The notes beneath the pieces were generated by a model. That model had not been told where the DNA came from. It saw only the letters and a list, made by a program, of their open reading frames with translations, and made no database searches. The translations under genes and the position numbers were made by a program. DNA of 64,000 nucleotides from Clostridium gelidum (GTDB lineage Bacteria; Bacillota; Clostridia; Clostridiales; Clostridiaceae): the NCBI RefSeq assembly GCF_019977655.1, contig NZ_AP024849.1, positions 3,443,001 to 3,507,000 on the forward strand, given 5' to 3'. This document shows, piece after piece, positions 35,296-44,863 of this stretch. The stretch's first letter is position 1; every line of letters begins with the position of its first letter.

Positions 35296-36267
35296 TTATA
35301 AATCATACTTAAAACATATTTTTAAGTTATTTCTACAACCAACGGATTTCTTAAAATCTGCAAGCCCTTCGTTAATTATTCCATTTTCACTGGATGGGCC
35401 AATATCCAAATATTTTTTACCTAAACTTTTATAATGTTCAACAAGTTTTATAGGTAATAATCCCATTGGTCTCATGTTTGTGTATTCCCTAATATCACCC
35501 CAATATATAACTTGGCTAATATATTCATTTACATCAAAAATGATTGCTGCTGCAATATAATTCTCATTTAATTTTATACAAAAGCACCTACAAGTACTCT
35601 CTTTCATGGAAATTATATCCTTCATCTGCATTAATGACATTTTTAATGGATATCCCCTTTCTTCTCGGTTAATTCTAATAATATTGTATACTAAATCAAA
35701 ATTATTTAATGATATCTCCTCAAATTGTAAATTACTTTCTATTGCTCTTTTATAATTTTTTCTTGAACTATGAACTAAATTCTTAACAAAATGGTCCAAA
35801 TTAATAAAATCATCCAAATCAAAATAATTATTTATATCTATATACTTCACATAAAAATTATTATGAAAAAATGCGGCTGCTGTAGCATTTATTACTTCTT
35901 TATTATATATATCTGGTGGCAATGTAAATATTATAGATTTACATAATAGATGCTTAGTAATTTCCTTTAAACTCCCTACTATATTGCATATCTCACTATT
36001 TTTCCACTTAATTTGTGGATAAATCATAGAAAATGGAGACGAGTACGGAGCAATTAACGTTTTTTGTCCAATTCCTAAGTAACATTCTCCTACGGCCTTA
36101 CCCTTTTTTTTAAATACAACTTTATAAACTTTTTCTGCAAATTTCTTATGATATTCATGAAACTCATCAGTATCAAAAAAAAGATGTTTTTGAAAATTTG
36201 CCTTTGCTAGTGGATTACTATTATTTTCTATAGTATTACATTCTATATCATAAACTATTTCAGTCAT
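35296..36267 (-). CDS. GNAT/FemAB-like acyltransferase (cluster B)
   Basis: 323 residues, soluble. Features of the FemAB-related GNAT group: a basic RKNYKRAIESNLQFEEI hinge near 168-185, NREERGYPLKMSLMQMKDI near 203, then CFCIKLNENYIAAAIIFDVNEY and HYKSLGKKYLDIGPSSENG near the C-terminus, the latter similar to LDFGAG of the cluster A protein at 4683. It may transfer an acyl or aminoacyl group to a sugar such as the amine made by the module downstream. ATG at 36267 after GAGGAGGAGAATAA. Confidence 0.6.
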   Translation of the reverse strand: MTEIVYDIECNTIENNSNPLAKANFQKHLFFDTDEFHEYHKKFAEKVYKVVFKKKGKAVGECYLGIGQKTLIAPYSSPFSMIYPQIKWKNSEICNIVGSLKEITKHLLCKSIIFTLPPDIYNKEVINATAAAFFHNNFYVKYIDINNYFDLDDFINLDHFVKNLVHSSRKNYKRAIESNLQFEEISLNNFDLVYNIIRINREERGYPLKMSLMQMKDIISMKESTCRCFCIKLNENYIAAAIIFDVNEYISQVIYWGDIREYTNMRPMGLLPIKLVEHYKSLGKKYLDIGPSSENGIINEGLADFKKSVGCRNNLKICFKYDL

Positions 36268-36684
36268 TTATTCTCCTCCTCATTTAATTTAATTTTGCTA
36301 AGTTGATATTATATAGATAGCTTGTTCTAACTTTAGCTTAAAATAAACTTTATATAATAAATCTTGCTATCAGAAATTAAATACTTTCAAAAAAATTATT
36401 AATCATCGTTGTTTTGTTTAAATATATGCAAATTGTGTAAAAACAAAATAGATTTCCAAAATATCAATATAAACACTCTACTCTACAATCCATTTTAAAC
36501 AAATATTCTAAAATGTTCTATTTGCATAAGTAACTTACATTTGGCATAGTTATGACACTTATATTAATTTTAAATGTTACGATAAAAATTGTACCTTTTC
36601 TTTAAAATTCTTTTTCTACCTAATGAGTTACTTGTTTAATTTAAATTTCGTTGTAATTTTTCCTTATGTTGCGTTTTCTTCTGT
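36268..36684. other. intergenic, no gene seen
   Basis: 417 bases of AT-rich DNA between a glycosyltransferase gene and the GNAT gene, both minus strand. I see no open frame with a ribosome binding site, no strong hairpin and no convincing promoter, although a promoter for the downstream genes could be here. Confidence 0.4.
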
Positions 36685-37611
36685 TTAAAAGTTTTTAGTA
36701 TTTAAATAATTATTAAACTTTTGAATTACCTTATACGCTATTATATCTAGATTTTTGAAATAAAATAATGATTTTTCATAAAAATCATATTGTCTTAATT
36801 GAATTTCTCTATTATATTCAAATTTTTTTATTCGATATACAAAATTTCCAATTATATTTCTATTAGGTAATATTTCTTTTTTAATTACTTTATACAAATC
36901 TTGTTTAAGTGTAGGGTTTATTATATTATTATTACTAATCCCCTCTGTCCTATACCTTATAATAGGTATTTCAAAAAAGTGTATTTTGCAATTATTTTTA
37001 AGTAACTTAAGATAAGTTGGATAATCTTCTAACAATGTATATTCCTCATCAAAATACCCATATTTTTGAATCATTTTTTTTGAAAAAGGTGTACTTGCTC
37101 CAGATATAAAATTTTTCTTACTTAATTCTTTAAAAAGATCATTACAATTTAAGCTTTTTATCATTTTTATTTCTTTCTTTTTAGGTAAGACTTGTAGTAA
37201 TTTTTTCATTTTTTCATCATATAAATATCTTTTGGTTGTTATAATTAAAGCATTTGTTTTTTTAAAATATTCAATAATTTTAGTTATTGTGCTATTGTCA
37301 TAAAAAACATCATCCGATGCTACACCTATAAAATATTCCCCACTACTTAATTTGATTGCTGTATTATAATTTCTTACTGTACCTATATTTTGGTCATTCT
37401 GATTTATTATCACATTTTTTATATTATCGTTTTTATTTATATATATATATTCAAATAATTTATCCTTATTAAAATTGTCTGATCCATCATCATTGATAAT
37501 TAATTCAATATTTTTATAATCCTGCTTTAAAACAGAATCTATTGCTTCATAAATATATTTAAAATTTTTATAAGTTAAAATTATTGTACTTACTAATGGG
37601 TATTCTTCCAT
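36685..37611 (-). CDS. glycosyltransferase family 2
   Basis: 308 residues. VSTIILTYKNFKYIYEAIDS begins the GT-A domain, then IELIINDDGSDNFNKDKL, GTVRNYNTAIKLSSGEYFIGVASDDVFYD (broken: GTVRNYN acceptor-loop region and ASDDVF with the DxD-like motif) and LEDYPTYLKLL. It should add one sugar to the cluster B repeat unit. The C-terminal 70 residues are basic and may contact the membrane. ATG at 37611, with GGAG 11 bases upstream. Confidence 0.83.
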   Translation of the reverse strand: MEEYPLVSTIILTYKNFKYIYEAIDSVLKQDYKNIELIINDDGSDNFNKDKLFEYIYINKNDNIKNVIINQNDQNIGTVRNYNTAIKLSSGEYFIGVASDDVFYDNSTITKIIEYFKKTNALIITTKRYLYDEKMKKLLQVLPKKKEIKMIKSLNCNDLFKELSKKNFISGASTPFSKKMIQKYGYFDEEYTLLEDYPTYLKLLKNNCKIHFFEIPIIRYRTEGISNNNIINPTLKQDLYKVIKKEILPNRNIIGNFVYRIKKFEYNREIQLRQYDFYEKSLFYFKNLDIIAYKVIQKFNNYLNTKNF

Positions 37612-37990
37612 AATTTCTACAACTCCAATTTTTGTTTTGTACTAATATGTTTCGTGTTAAATTATATTTATAGTCTTCTAAGTCGAGTATTTTTATAATA
37701 CAAATTTTATATATAACTTCTGTAAAGATAACTAATAGAATTAAAGCAATAGTAAACCAAATTATTCATGAACTCAAATTCTATGGTTATTATTGTAAAA
37801 ACTTACATGGAATTTGAGTTTATTCAATTTTTATATTAAAACTTTCTTCTATTTACGCAAATTCATTGAAAAACCAGCAATACATGTATTTACATTTGCA
37901 AAAAATGGTAGACTAGCCGCTTGTGTTATTTTAGAAACACAATATACCCATATTTTTACAGTAAAGAACAAATCACACCAATAAAGGCAA
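37612..37990. other. intergenic with an 11-bp inverted repeat
   Basis: Between a glycosyltransferase and the transposase remnant. AACTCAAATTC (37771-37781) is perfectly complementary to GAATTTGAGTT (37810-37820) around 28 bases; on the plus strand it is followed by TATTCAATTTTT, so it may end plus-strand transcription or mark the edge of a lost element. A short plus-strand open stretch near 37855-37980 (KPAIHVFTFAKNGRLAACVI) is not one I recognise. Confidence 0.4.
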
Positions 37991-38260
37991 TCATTGAATT
38001 TTATTTAGTATCATCCAAAATTCATATTTATATGGGCAACTGCTACATAAATTAAACTTTAAGTAACGTCCACCTTGTGTTATTTTAGCTGCAATCTTAA
38101 TTATCTTTATACGAATAGTTTCAATTGTCATAGATTTCATTGATGTTTTATCTAATCAAATATTTCCGAACCAATTGTTGAAGTTGTATGAAAGAACAGT
38201 TTCTTGAAGTTTATTTGTATAGCTTCTGTTAAAGTTTCATTGTTATAGTTTTTAACATCC
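37991..38260 (-). pseudogene. C-terminal remnant of an IS1380-like DDE transposase
   Basis: The minus strand reads TIETIRIKIIKIAAKITQGG then RYLKFNLCSSCPYKYEFW and a stop at 37991. This (T-I-R-x-K-x-x-K-I-A-x-K-I...G-R-x-x-x-K-L) is the usual C-terminus of IS1380-like transposases. Upstream, a shifted frame gives KKLFFHTTSTIGSEIF / LSYNFNNWFGN before joining. No N-terminal part survives. Confidence 0.65.
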
Positions 38261-38334
38261 ATATTTACAGAAAGGACTTTTTAATTTTTTTAATATTGAT
38301 TCACATAATTTTATTATCACTTATTTTGTAATAA

Positions 38335-39651
38335 CTACTGCTTCGATGTTTTTAATATAATATGTGATAATATATAAATTGTTATGAATATTATTAAAAA
38401 AGCATCTATCGGACCTAAACATAACGATAATAAATCAATATGTGCATATATTATGTAGTACGCTATAGATGAATATATTATTCCTCCAAAAATATTAGCT
38501 GGTAATTTATAATATAATTTATTTCTAACAAATCCTATAATAACTCCTATAAAAAAAGAATAAAATATAGATCCTACTGTTCCAAAATAAATCATTCCAA
38601 AAAAATTATGTCTAGGATTTGGTCCTGATACATAATTTACATTTTTAAAAATTTTAAATACCTGTAATCCTAAATTTGCTTTTACTGCATCTGTAGAATA
38701 GGCATTAATCCAATGTTTAAAGAATACTAAATTTCCAAATAAGTTGGTTATGAAATTTCCACTATCAACTTGATTTAAAATACTATCATTTACATAAGAA
38801 TAAATAAAAATATCTCCTGATATTGCAAATCTATGAAATATATAATCTAATGCTTCATTATAATTACAATTTGTATATCTATAAGCAGTTATTAAAATAG
38901 CACTAATAAATGCCAAACCCAATATCTTAATACTCATTTTATGAATTTTTCTTATAACTAGTTTAGGGTCTTCTAAAAATCTATACATATATATTGAATA
39001 ATAGAAACCTATAAATACAATAATAATAAAATTACTTTTCCATCCACTCAAAACTAAGCTTATTACAACAAAGATTAATATTGATATATTATATATCTTA
39101 TATTGTATTTTTGATTTTTTAGAATTCATTATGTTGCTTATTCCACAATAAATTAATATTGGTAAACATCCTGTCAATATTATAGTAAATTTTCCTGCTT
39201 CTAATTGCATGTCAATTAATGACTTTTCTGTTTGATCATAAAACATTGGTATTCCTATTTTTATATATACATATAGTTGCGCTATAATATATATTATAGA
39301 AGTAATTATAAACACTACTTTTTGAAGTTCAAAATCTTCTTTTTTATATATAATAATTGCTTGAATTTTCTCTAAGTTTATTTTCTTAAAAATATTAAGG
39401 CCTACTACAAATGCTATTTCTGTTAAGACATATTGAACAATTAAATCAGTTTTTATATAATTCAATTTATATAGAAAAATATTAGTAGTTGTAGCTCCAA
39501 TTGAATATAAAATAAATAAAAAAAGTGGATCATAGACATTGTAAAGTTGTCTTTTTACTGCAATAAAGTATATTAACGCTATAGGAATCATTATATACAT
39601 ATACATTATGATGTTTTGATTCAAAATTTCATAGAAAGAATTATAATCCAT
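38335..39651 (-). CDS. Wzy-like oligosaccharide repeat-unit polymerase (cluster B)
   Basis: 438 residues with about 11-12 membrane helices and one larger loop at roughly 255-345 (YRYTNCNYNEALDYIFHRF, SYVNDSILNQVDSG, NYVSGPNPRHNFFGMIYFG). The PNPRHNFFGMIYFGTVGS part, with a small-residue helix after it, is the type of segment seen in repeat-unit polymerases. It should polymerise the glycan flipped by the Wzx at 29275-30729. It is unlike the cluster A polymerase. ATG at 39651 follows AAGAGGTTCTTT. Confidence 0.75.
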   Translation of the reverse strand: MDYNSFYEILNQNIIMYMYIMIPIALIYFIAVKRQLYNVYDPLFLFILYSIGATTTNIFLYKLNYIKTDLIVQYVLTEIAFVVGLNIFKKINLEKIQAIIIYKKEDFELQKVVFIITSIIYIIAQLYVYIKIGIPMFYDQTEKSLIDMQLEAGKFTIILTGCLPILIYCGISNIMNSKKSKIQYKIYNISILIFVVISLVLSGWKSNFIIIVFIGFYYSIYMYRFLEDPKLVIRKIHKMSIKILGLAFISAILITAYRYTNCNYNEALDYIFHRFAISGDIFIYSYVNDSILNQVDSGNFITNLFGNLVFFKHWINAYSTDAVKANLGLQVFKIFKNVNYVSGPNPRHNFFGMIYFGTVGSIFYSFFIGVIIGFVRNKLYYKLPANIFGGIIYSSIAYYIIYAHIDLLSLCLGPIDAFLIIFITIYILSHIILKTSKQ

Positions 39652-39847
39652 AAAGAACCTCTTTTCTTATAAATTTCATTATATAGGGTAATATTGTATT
39701 TTTATAATTGTTCAGCTATGATGCATTACTTATTTTGAGAATGTAATTTAGATATTATAAATAGAGGTATCAACTTATAATTAATACCCCTCAAATCTCT
39801 TAGTGACACTAATGTCGGATCAATATGATTTGAAGTAAAGATTGATT

Positions 39848-40310
39848 TTATACAATCTCAGTGTTTAATCTATTTTTTTGAACTGTGGATATATATCCAC
39901 GAATTTTAGAAAATGTTTTTGCACCATATTCACTTTTAAATGTTCTAGAGATTTTTTGTTTAACCTTAGTCATTCTAAAATCACATTCTGCAAGATTATT
40001 ATCAAAAAGTGTATCAAAGTCATACATAAACGTAAGTACTTGATTTTTATAACCACTTAATCTATTTAATAGATTGCATCTAATGCTATTTTGGGCTTTA
40101 TTTTTAGAATATGATACACAATTTGTAGTGTAATCTTCATTGAAACCATCTTTTAGCATTTGATCATATCTTTTTTCAAAAGTTTCAATTTTAGCTAAGG
40201 CTAGAGCATTGGCTGTATTGCAAATAGAATCTAGTTCTTTTTTATTTCTACTAATAAATTTTTAATTATTTCTGCCCGATTTTGTTTTTCTAATTTTTAT
40301 ATTCCATTTA
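39848..40310 (-). pseudogene. C-terminal remnant of an IS66-family transposase
   Basis: The minus strand contains KKELDSICNTANALALAKIE upstream and KRYDQMLKDGFNEDYTTN, then LLNRLSGYKNQVLTFMYDFD, LFDNNLAECDFRMTKVKQKISRTF is split here: LFDNNLAECDFRMTKVKQK with the NNxAExxxR motif, and SEYGAKTFSKIRGYISTVQKN. This is the IS66 transposase C-terminus; the normal FDNNQAERD carries changes at Q and R. No DDE N-terminal part or orf1/orf2 remains. It lies directly after the glycosyltransferase at 40330. Confidence 0.8.
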
Positions 40311-40329
40311 ATTCTCTCATTTAATATTT

Positions 40330-41223
40330 TTATAAACAATTTCTACTACTAAGTTTAATTCCTTCAATGATAGCTCTTCCTTTATCATTTTTCCCTCTTA
40401 CTCTATATTCAATGTATCTTATAATTCGTGTACTATAGAAGAAAATATTTGTAAATAAAAAGTTAAGTTTATTTACTTTATTTTTATATTTCTTCATAAA
40501 AAGTATTCTATTTCTAGTACTCCACTTTATTAAGAAATCTGACTCTTCTCCACCTCCTGATGATCCCACTTTATGATATATTACTGCTTTCGGATTGTAC
40601 CATATCTTGTATCCTGCCTCTTTTACTTTTATACAAAAATCCGCATCTTCAAAATACATAAAATATTCTTCTGAAAGTAATCCAACTTTTTCAAATACTT
40701 CTTTTTTTATCAACATACAGCATCCTGTCATAAAATCCATTTCTAGTTGTTCATCACACTGGCCTTTATCAAGTTCTCTCATCCCATAATGAGTTGGTAT
40801 AAACTTAAACCAATTAAAATTTCCTCCACCATACCATATAATATTTTTATTGAAATAATACATTATTTTGCTTCCAACAATCCCTATATCTCTATTATCG
40901 GAAAATGATTCAATCATGTTTTCCAAAAAATTAGATTCTACTATAGTATCATTATTTAAAAGTAATACATATTCTCCTCCATTTTTAATTGCATATTCTA
41001 TTCCTGCATTATTTCCACTAGCAAATCCTAAATTCTCTTTAAGTTCAATTATAAAACAATCTTTTAACGATTGTTTTATATACATAATAGAATTATTAGT
41101 CGAAGCATTATCAACTATTATGATTTTGTAATTTTTATAATTTATTTTTTTTAAGCTTTCTACACATTCAATGGTATCTTTATATCCATTATAATTTATT
41201 ACAATTATATATATTATAGGCAT
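40330..41223 (-). CDS. glycosyltransferase family 2 (rhamnosyltransferase-like)
   Basis: 297 residues. IYIIVINYNGYKDTIECVES, IIIVDNASTNNSI, NLGFASGNNAGIEYAIKNGG, LLLNNDTIVESNF and MYFEDADFCIKVKEAGYKIW with YHKVGSSGGG are the full motif series of the GT2 subfamily that includes many rhamnosyltransferases. With rfbABCD in this cluster, dTDP-rhamnose is a reasonable donor (inference). ATG at 41223 after AGGAGCATAAA. Confidence 0.85.
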   Translation of the reverse strand: MPIIYIIVINYNGYKDTIECVESLKKINYKNYKIIIVDNASTNNSIMYIKQSLKDCFIIELKENLGFASGNNAGIEYAIKNGGEYVLLLNNDTIVESNFLENMIESFSDNRDIGIVGSKIMYYFNKNIIWYGGGNFNWFKFIPTHYGMRELDKGQCDEQLEMDFMTGCCMLIKKEVFEKVGLLSEEYFMYFEDADFCIKVKEAGYKIWYNPKAVIYHKVGSSGGGEESDFLIKWSTRNRILFMKKYKNKVNKLNFLFTNIFFYSTRIIRYIEYRVRGKNDKGRAIIEGIKLSSRNCL

Positions 41224-41422
41224 TTTATGCTCCTATCTATTGATTTTATATAGTCAGTAGCTGAATACTACAACCGTTTATATAATTTACATTTTGCTAA
41301 TCTAAAATATTTTTTAGCAGATTTAAAACCACCTTTTTAAAAAAATTGTTGAACTATTGCTACATATAAGAATATGCCAAAATATGTGTAGTTAATGATA
41401 AACACTTATTAATAAATTTTAA

Positions 41423-42457
41423 CTATAAATCTAATAATAACTTTTTTAGCATTTGTGCTGATTTTTCAAAACTATATTTTTTCATAATCAACCCAGAATC
41501 TTCAACATTATTCTTTAGTAAAGCAGCTAAATCAATATTATAATTGTATGGATCTATATAAAAAACTGTATCACCATATACTTCATGCATACATTTAGTA
41601 TTGGAAACAATAGCTTTAGCTCCAACGCTCATAGCCTCTAGTGGTGGTAATCCAAAGCCTTCATAAAATGTCGGAAATAGAAAAGCCTTACAATCACGCA
41701 TTAAAGTTTTTGCTTCTTCATCACCAATATATCCCAAAAATTTAACATTCGCTGGTTTTTCTATAAAATCATTATTTGCAAATACATTATTATTAACAGA
41801 ACCAGCTATAACAAATTCTGATGTAGAATTGTTTATTGCCTGTTTAATAATCCATTTAAAATTTTTATTAGGTTCTAGGCTTGACATTGAAAAATAGTAT
41901 TCATTTTTTTTGAGTTGGTATTTTTTTAATACTCTTTCATCAAAATTAATCTTTTTAAAATGCTGCCAAGCTGAAGGAATCACATATACTTTATTTGAGT
42001 CATAATTATAGAATTTTAAAATTTCTGATTTTGAAAATTCAGATACAGTAATTACAATTTTTGCTCTATGAAAAACATTAAAAAACAACATTTTATATAA
42101 TAATAAAAATTTTTTACTAAAATATTGAGGAACAACAATTGGCTTAATATCATGCACACATACAATACCTGGATTTAAAAAAGGTGCAGCATTACATAAA
42201 TTTAAAGAAATTGCTTTTTGTCGTATCACATATATCGAAAATGATATATGTTCCCATAATCTATTCGTAAGACTTCCAATTTTCACAACTTTAATATTTT
42301 GAAAATTGGGAATATGCACAGCATTTTTAGGAACTGCTATTAAATATTGTCCTGGTTTAGACAATTTATCTAACTCTAATGTAATTTCTCTAGCATATCT
42401 TTCAACGCCAGTCACTTTCCTAGTTAAAAAACGTCCATTTATAATAACTTTTTTCAT
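41423..42457 (-). CDS. glycosyltransferase, GT4 family
   Basis: 344 residues. INGRFLTRKVTGVERYAREI is the N-terminal acceptor-domain opening, VCVHDIKPIVVP and VITVSEFSKSEI follow, and the C-terminal domain shows SMSSLEPNKNFKW, VKFLGYIGDEEA and FPTFYEGFGLPPLEAMSVG with the two glutamates of the E-x7-E motif. Such proteins are commonly mannosyl- or similar hexosyltransferases; a heptosyl donor is also conceivable next to the GDP-heptose genes. ATG at 42457, with AGGT 7 bases upstream. Confidence 0.84.
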   Translation of the reverse strand: MKKVIINGRFLTRKVTGVERYAREITLELDKLSKPGQYLIAVPKNAVHIPNFQNIKVVKIGSLTNRLWEHISFSIYVIRQKAISLNLCNAAPFLNPGIVCVHDIKPIVVPQYFSKKFLLLYKMLFFNVFHRAKIVITVSEFSKSEILKFYNYDSNKVYVIPSAWQHFKKINFDERVLKKYQLKKNEYYFSMSSLEPNKNFKWIIKQAINNSTSEFVIAGSVNNNVFANNDFIEKPANVKFLGYIGDEEAKTLMRDCKAFLFPTFYEGFGLPPLEAMSVGAKAIVSNTKCMHEVYGDTVFYIDPYNYNIDLAALLKNNVEDSGLIMKKYSFEKSAQMLKKLLLDL

Positions 42458-42716
42458 TTTTTTACCTGCTTAAATATTATTCTATAAAAAATAATCCTGA
42501 CTTTTGGTTGTTCACTAAAAACAAATTTATTATACTTATTTTCTACATAATTTCTCATACTTTTTTCTTATGTACTTACTAAAATTTTTTCTCATGGACA
42601 ATAATTTCTTTTTTATCAAATGGCATTTCATTAAATTCTAAAACTGCTTATTTAAATAACTCAATGAACTGTTCTTTAAAAATTAATTCACTTTATTCTT
42701 ATCTAGTTATCATTAT

Positions 42717-43829
42717 TTATAATCTCAAATTTTCTTCTTGAAATTCTTTATATTTACGTTCTACAAAATCTTTAATTTGTAATTTAAAAACTGATTCATC
42801 AAATTTCAAAGCATGTGCCCTAATTTCTTCTTTATTAAATTTAATTGTTTCAAATTTTTTAATTGCACTAATTAAAGATTCTGTTGTTTGTTCTTCAAAA
42901 AACAATCCTGTCTTCCCCTCAACAATCGTCTCCAAAGCGCCACCTTTTCCATATGCAATAGCAGGCCGTCCACAAGACATAGCTTCCAAAGGAGCCATCC
43001 CATAATCTTCCTCTCCCGGAAACAAGAATGCTTTACATTTTGCATAGTATTCTCTTAATTCGTTATCCGAAACACATCCAACCATTTTTACCGTTAGTCC
43101 AGCCATTGATTTTAACTTTTGTTCAAAAGGACCTGTTCCAACAACTATTAGAGGCAATCCCAATTTATTACAAGCATCTATAGCTATATCAGCTCTTTTA
43201 TATTCCTGTAATCTTGAAACAACTAAATAATAGTCTCCATTTTCATCCATAGGCTTAAAAAAATCACAAATTACAGGTGAATGAATTACTTCTGCTTTGC
43301 GTCGATAATGTTTATATATTCTTTTAGCAACATTATGAGAATTAGTCATAAAATAATCTACTCTTGCTGAAGAAGCATAATCCCACACTCTAATAAATGT
43401 AAGAAAATAATTTAATATTTTATTGACAAATTTATTTTTTCCGGCCATTTTTGCAGCATATTCATAAGAAAATTCCCAAGCATAACGCATTGGTGAATGG
43501 CAATAACACACATGCAATGTTGATGGATTCGTAATAACCCCTTTAGCAACACATGAACTCCAACTTATTACCATATCATATCCATTAAGATCAAAAGACT
43601 CTATCGCTGTAGGCATAAACGGAAAAAGTTTTCTATGATTTTTTATCGTTTTTCTCTTTTGAAGAGATGATGTTATAATATTTGCACTCTTTAATGGTTC
43701 TTCCAAAACTTCCTTATTGCAAACTGTCGTATATATTGTTGCATCAGGATATAACTCCAATAAATTTATAAGTGTTCTTTCTGCACCACCCATTGACACT
43801 AGCCAATCAGTTACTATAGCAATTCTCAT
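42717..43829 (-). CDS. glycosyltransferase, GT4 family
   Basis: 370 residues. TDWLVSMGGAERTLINLLEL starts the protein, with VCYCHSPMRYAWEF and YFMTNSHNVAKRI typical of GT4 enzymes that use GDP-mannose-like donors. The donor domain has YLVVSRLQEYKRADIAIDA, VKMVGCVSDNEL and FPGEEDYGMAPLEAMSCG with the E-x7-E pair. It is 13 bases downstream of the GDP-sugar dehydratase gene, so it may use the GDP-linked heptose product (inference). ATG at 43829 follows GGGGGTGGGGG. Confidence 0.85.
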   Translation of the reverse strand: MRIAIVTDWLVSMGGAERTLINLLELYPDATIYTTVCNKEVLEEPLKSANIITSSLQKRKTIKNHRKLFPFMPTAIESFDLNGYDMVISWSSCVAKGVITNPSTLHVCYCHSPMRYAWEFSYEYAAKMAGKNKFVNKILNYFLTFIRVWDYASSARVDYFMTNSHNVAKRIYKHYRRKAEVIHSPVICDFFKPMDENGDYYLVVSRLQEYKRADIAIDACNKLGLPLIVVGTGPFEQKLKSMAGLTVKMVGCVSDNELREYYAKCKAFLFPGEEDYGMAPLEAMSCGRPAIAYGKGGALETIVEGKTGLFFEEQTTESLISAIKKFETIKFNKEEIRAHALKFDESVFKLQIKDFVERKYKEFQEENLRL

Positions 43830-43842
43830 CCCCCACCCCCAA

Positions 43843-44811
43843 TTAAACCAATTTCATTCTCCAATAATCAAGCATTTCAGAAACAGTCTGTTCTAATGTA
43901 ATAGTTTGTTTCCATCCAGTATCTCTTTTTAGTTTAGTAACATCACCAACAATAATCTTTTCATCTGTTGGTCTAATAAGTTTTTGATCAACATTTAGTT
44001 CAAACTTCACCCTCATCTGATTTTCAATAATATCAATAATCTCTTTTATTGGATATATTCTTTCTGATGAGATATTATAAACCTCCCCATATGTGCCTTT
44101 TTCAGCAAGAAGCGTAAGTCCCTTTAAAAGATCTTTAAAATCCATAATTGCACGCTGTGTTTCAATATTGCCAACATGTAATATAGGATGCTTTGTGCCA
44201 GCTTTTTCTTGAGAAATGGCCCTCATAGTAAAATCAGAAGTAACATCATTTACTTTTCTTGTACCTGTAGTATTGAATATTCTTGCCCTAATAGTTCTGA
44301 TGCCATAATTTACATAATACTGGTATGCCAGTAAGTCCTGTCCAACTTTGCTTACACCATATGGATGTAGTGGTTTTAATTCTGCTGTCTCTTTTACCTT
44401 TGGTTCTTTCAATTCTTCCAAAGTCGCACCGTATTCTGCACTTGAGCATGCTACAACTACAACCGGATCATATTGTGGTTGAACCAAACGAACTTTTTTA
44501 ATAGCCTCAAATATCGCAATAGTCCCCCCTATATTTGTATCAATTGTTTCGTATGGTCTTTCCCACGAAACGGTAGGATAGCTCTGAGCTGCTAAATGAT
44601 AAATTTGTGTAGGTTGGAATTCAGAAATTACTTTTTCTACACTTTGGCAATATCTAACATCGCATTCTATCAATTTTATTTTTTGATTAATTTCTTTTAA
44701 ATCTACTGTTGGTTTATAATAAGTACCAACTACCTCCACACCTTGCTCATATAAGAATTCAACCATATGTGAACCAACCATACCTCCAGCACCAGTTACT
44801 AAAATTGTCAT
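43843..44811 (-). CDS. GDP-sugar 4,6-dehydratase-like SDR (GDP-mannose or GDP-heptose type)
   Basis: 322 residues. LVTGAGGMVGSHMVEFL is the cofactor loop, ACSSAEYGATLEE holds the catalytic Ser/Glu, and LHPYGVSKVGQDLLAYQYY the YxxxK pair. RARIFNTTGTRKVNDVTSDF and NIETQRAIMDFKDL are typical of the GDP-mannose 4,6-dehydratase group. Directly downstream of gmhA in a GDP-heptose operon, it most likely acts on GDP-D-glycero-D-manno-heptose, as in pathways to 6-deoxyheptose, but a GDP-mannose substrate or a reductase role cannot be excluded. ATG at 44811 with GAGAAGAG upstream. Confidence 0.78.
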   Translation of the reverse strand: MTILVTGAGGMVGSHMVEFLYEQGVEVVGTYYKPTVDLKEINQKIKLIECDVRYCQSVEKVISEFQPTQIYHLAAQSYPTVSWERPYETIDTNIGGTIAIFEAIKKVRLVQPQYDPVVVVACSSAEYGATLEELKEPKVKETAELKPLHPYGVSKVGQDLLAYQYYVNYGIRTIRARIFNTTGTRKVNDVTSDFTMRAISQEKAGTKHPILHVGNIETQRAIMDFKDLLKGLTLLAEKGTYGEVYNISSERIYPIKEIIDIIENQMRVKFELNVDQKLIRPTDEKIIVGDVTKLKRDTGWKQTITLEQTVSEMLDYWRMKLV

Positions 44812-44863
44812 ATTTCTCTTCTCTCCAATCCATCTAATAAATTAAATTACATTTAAGTTTATC

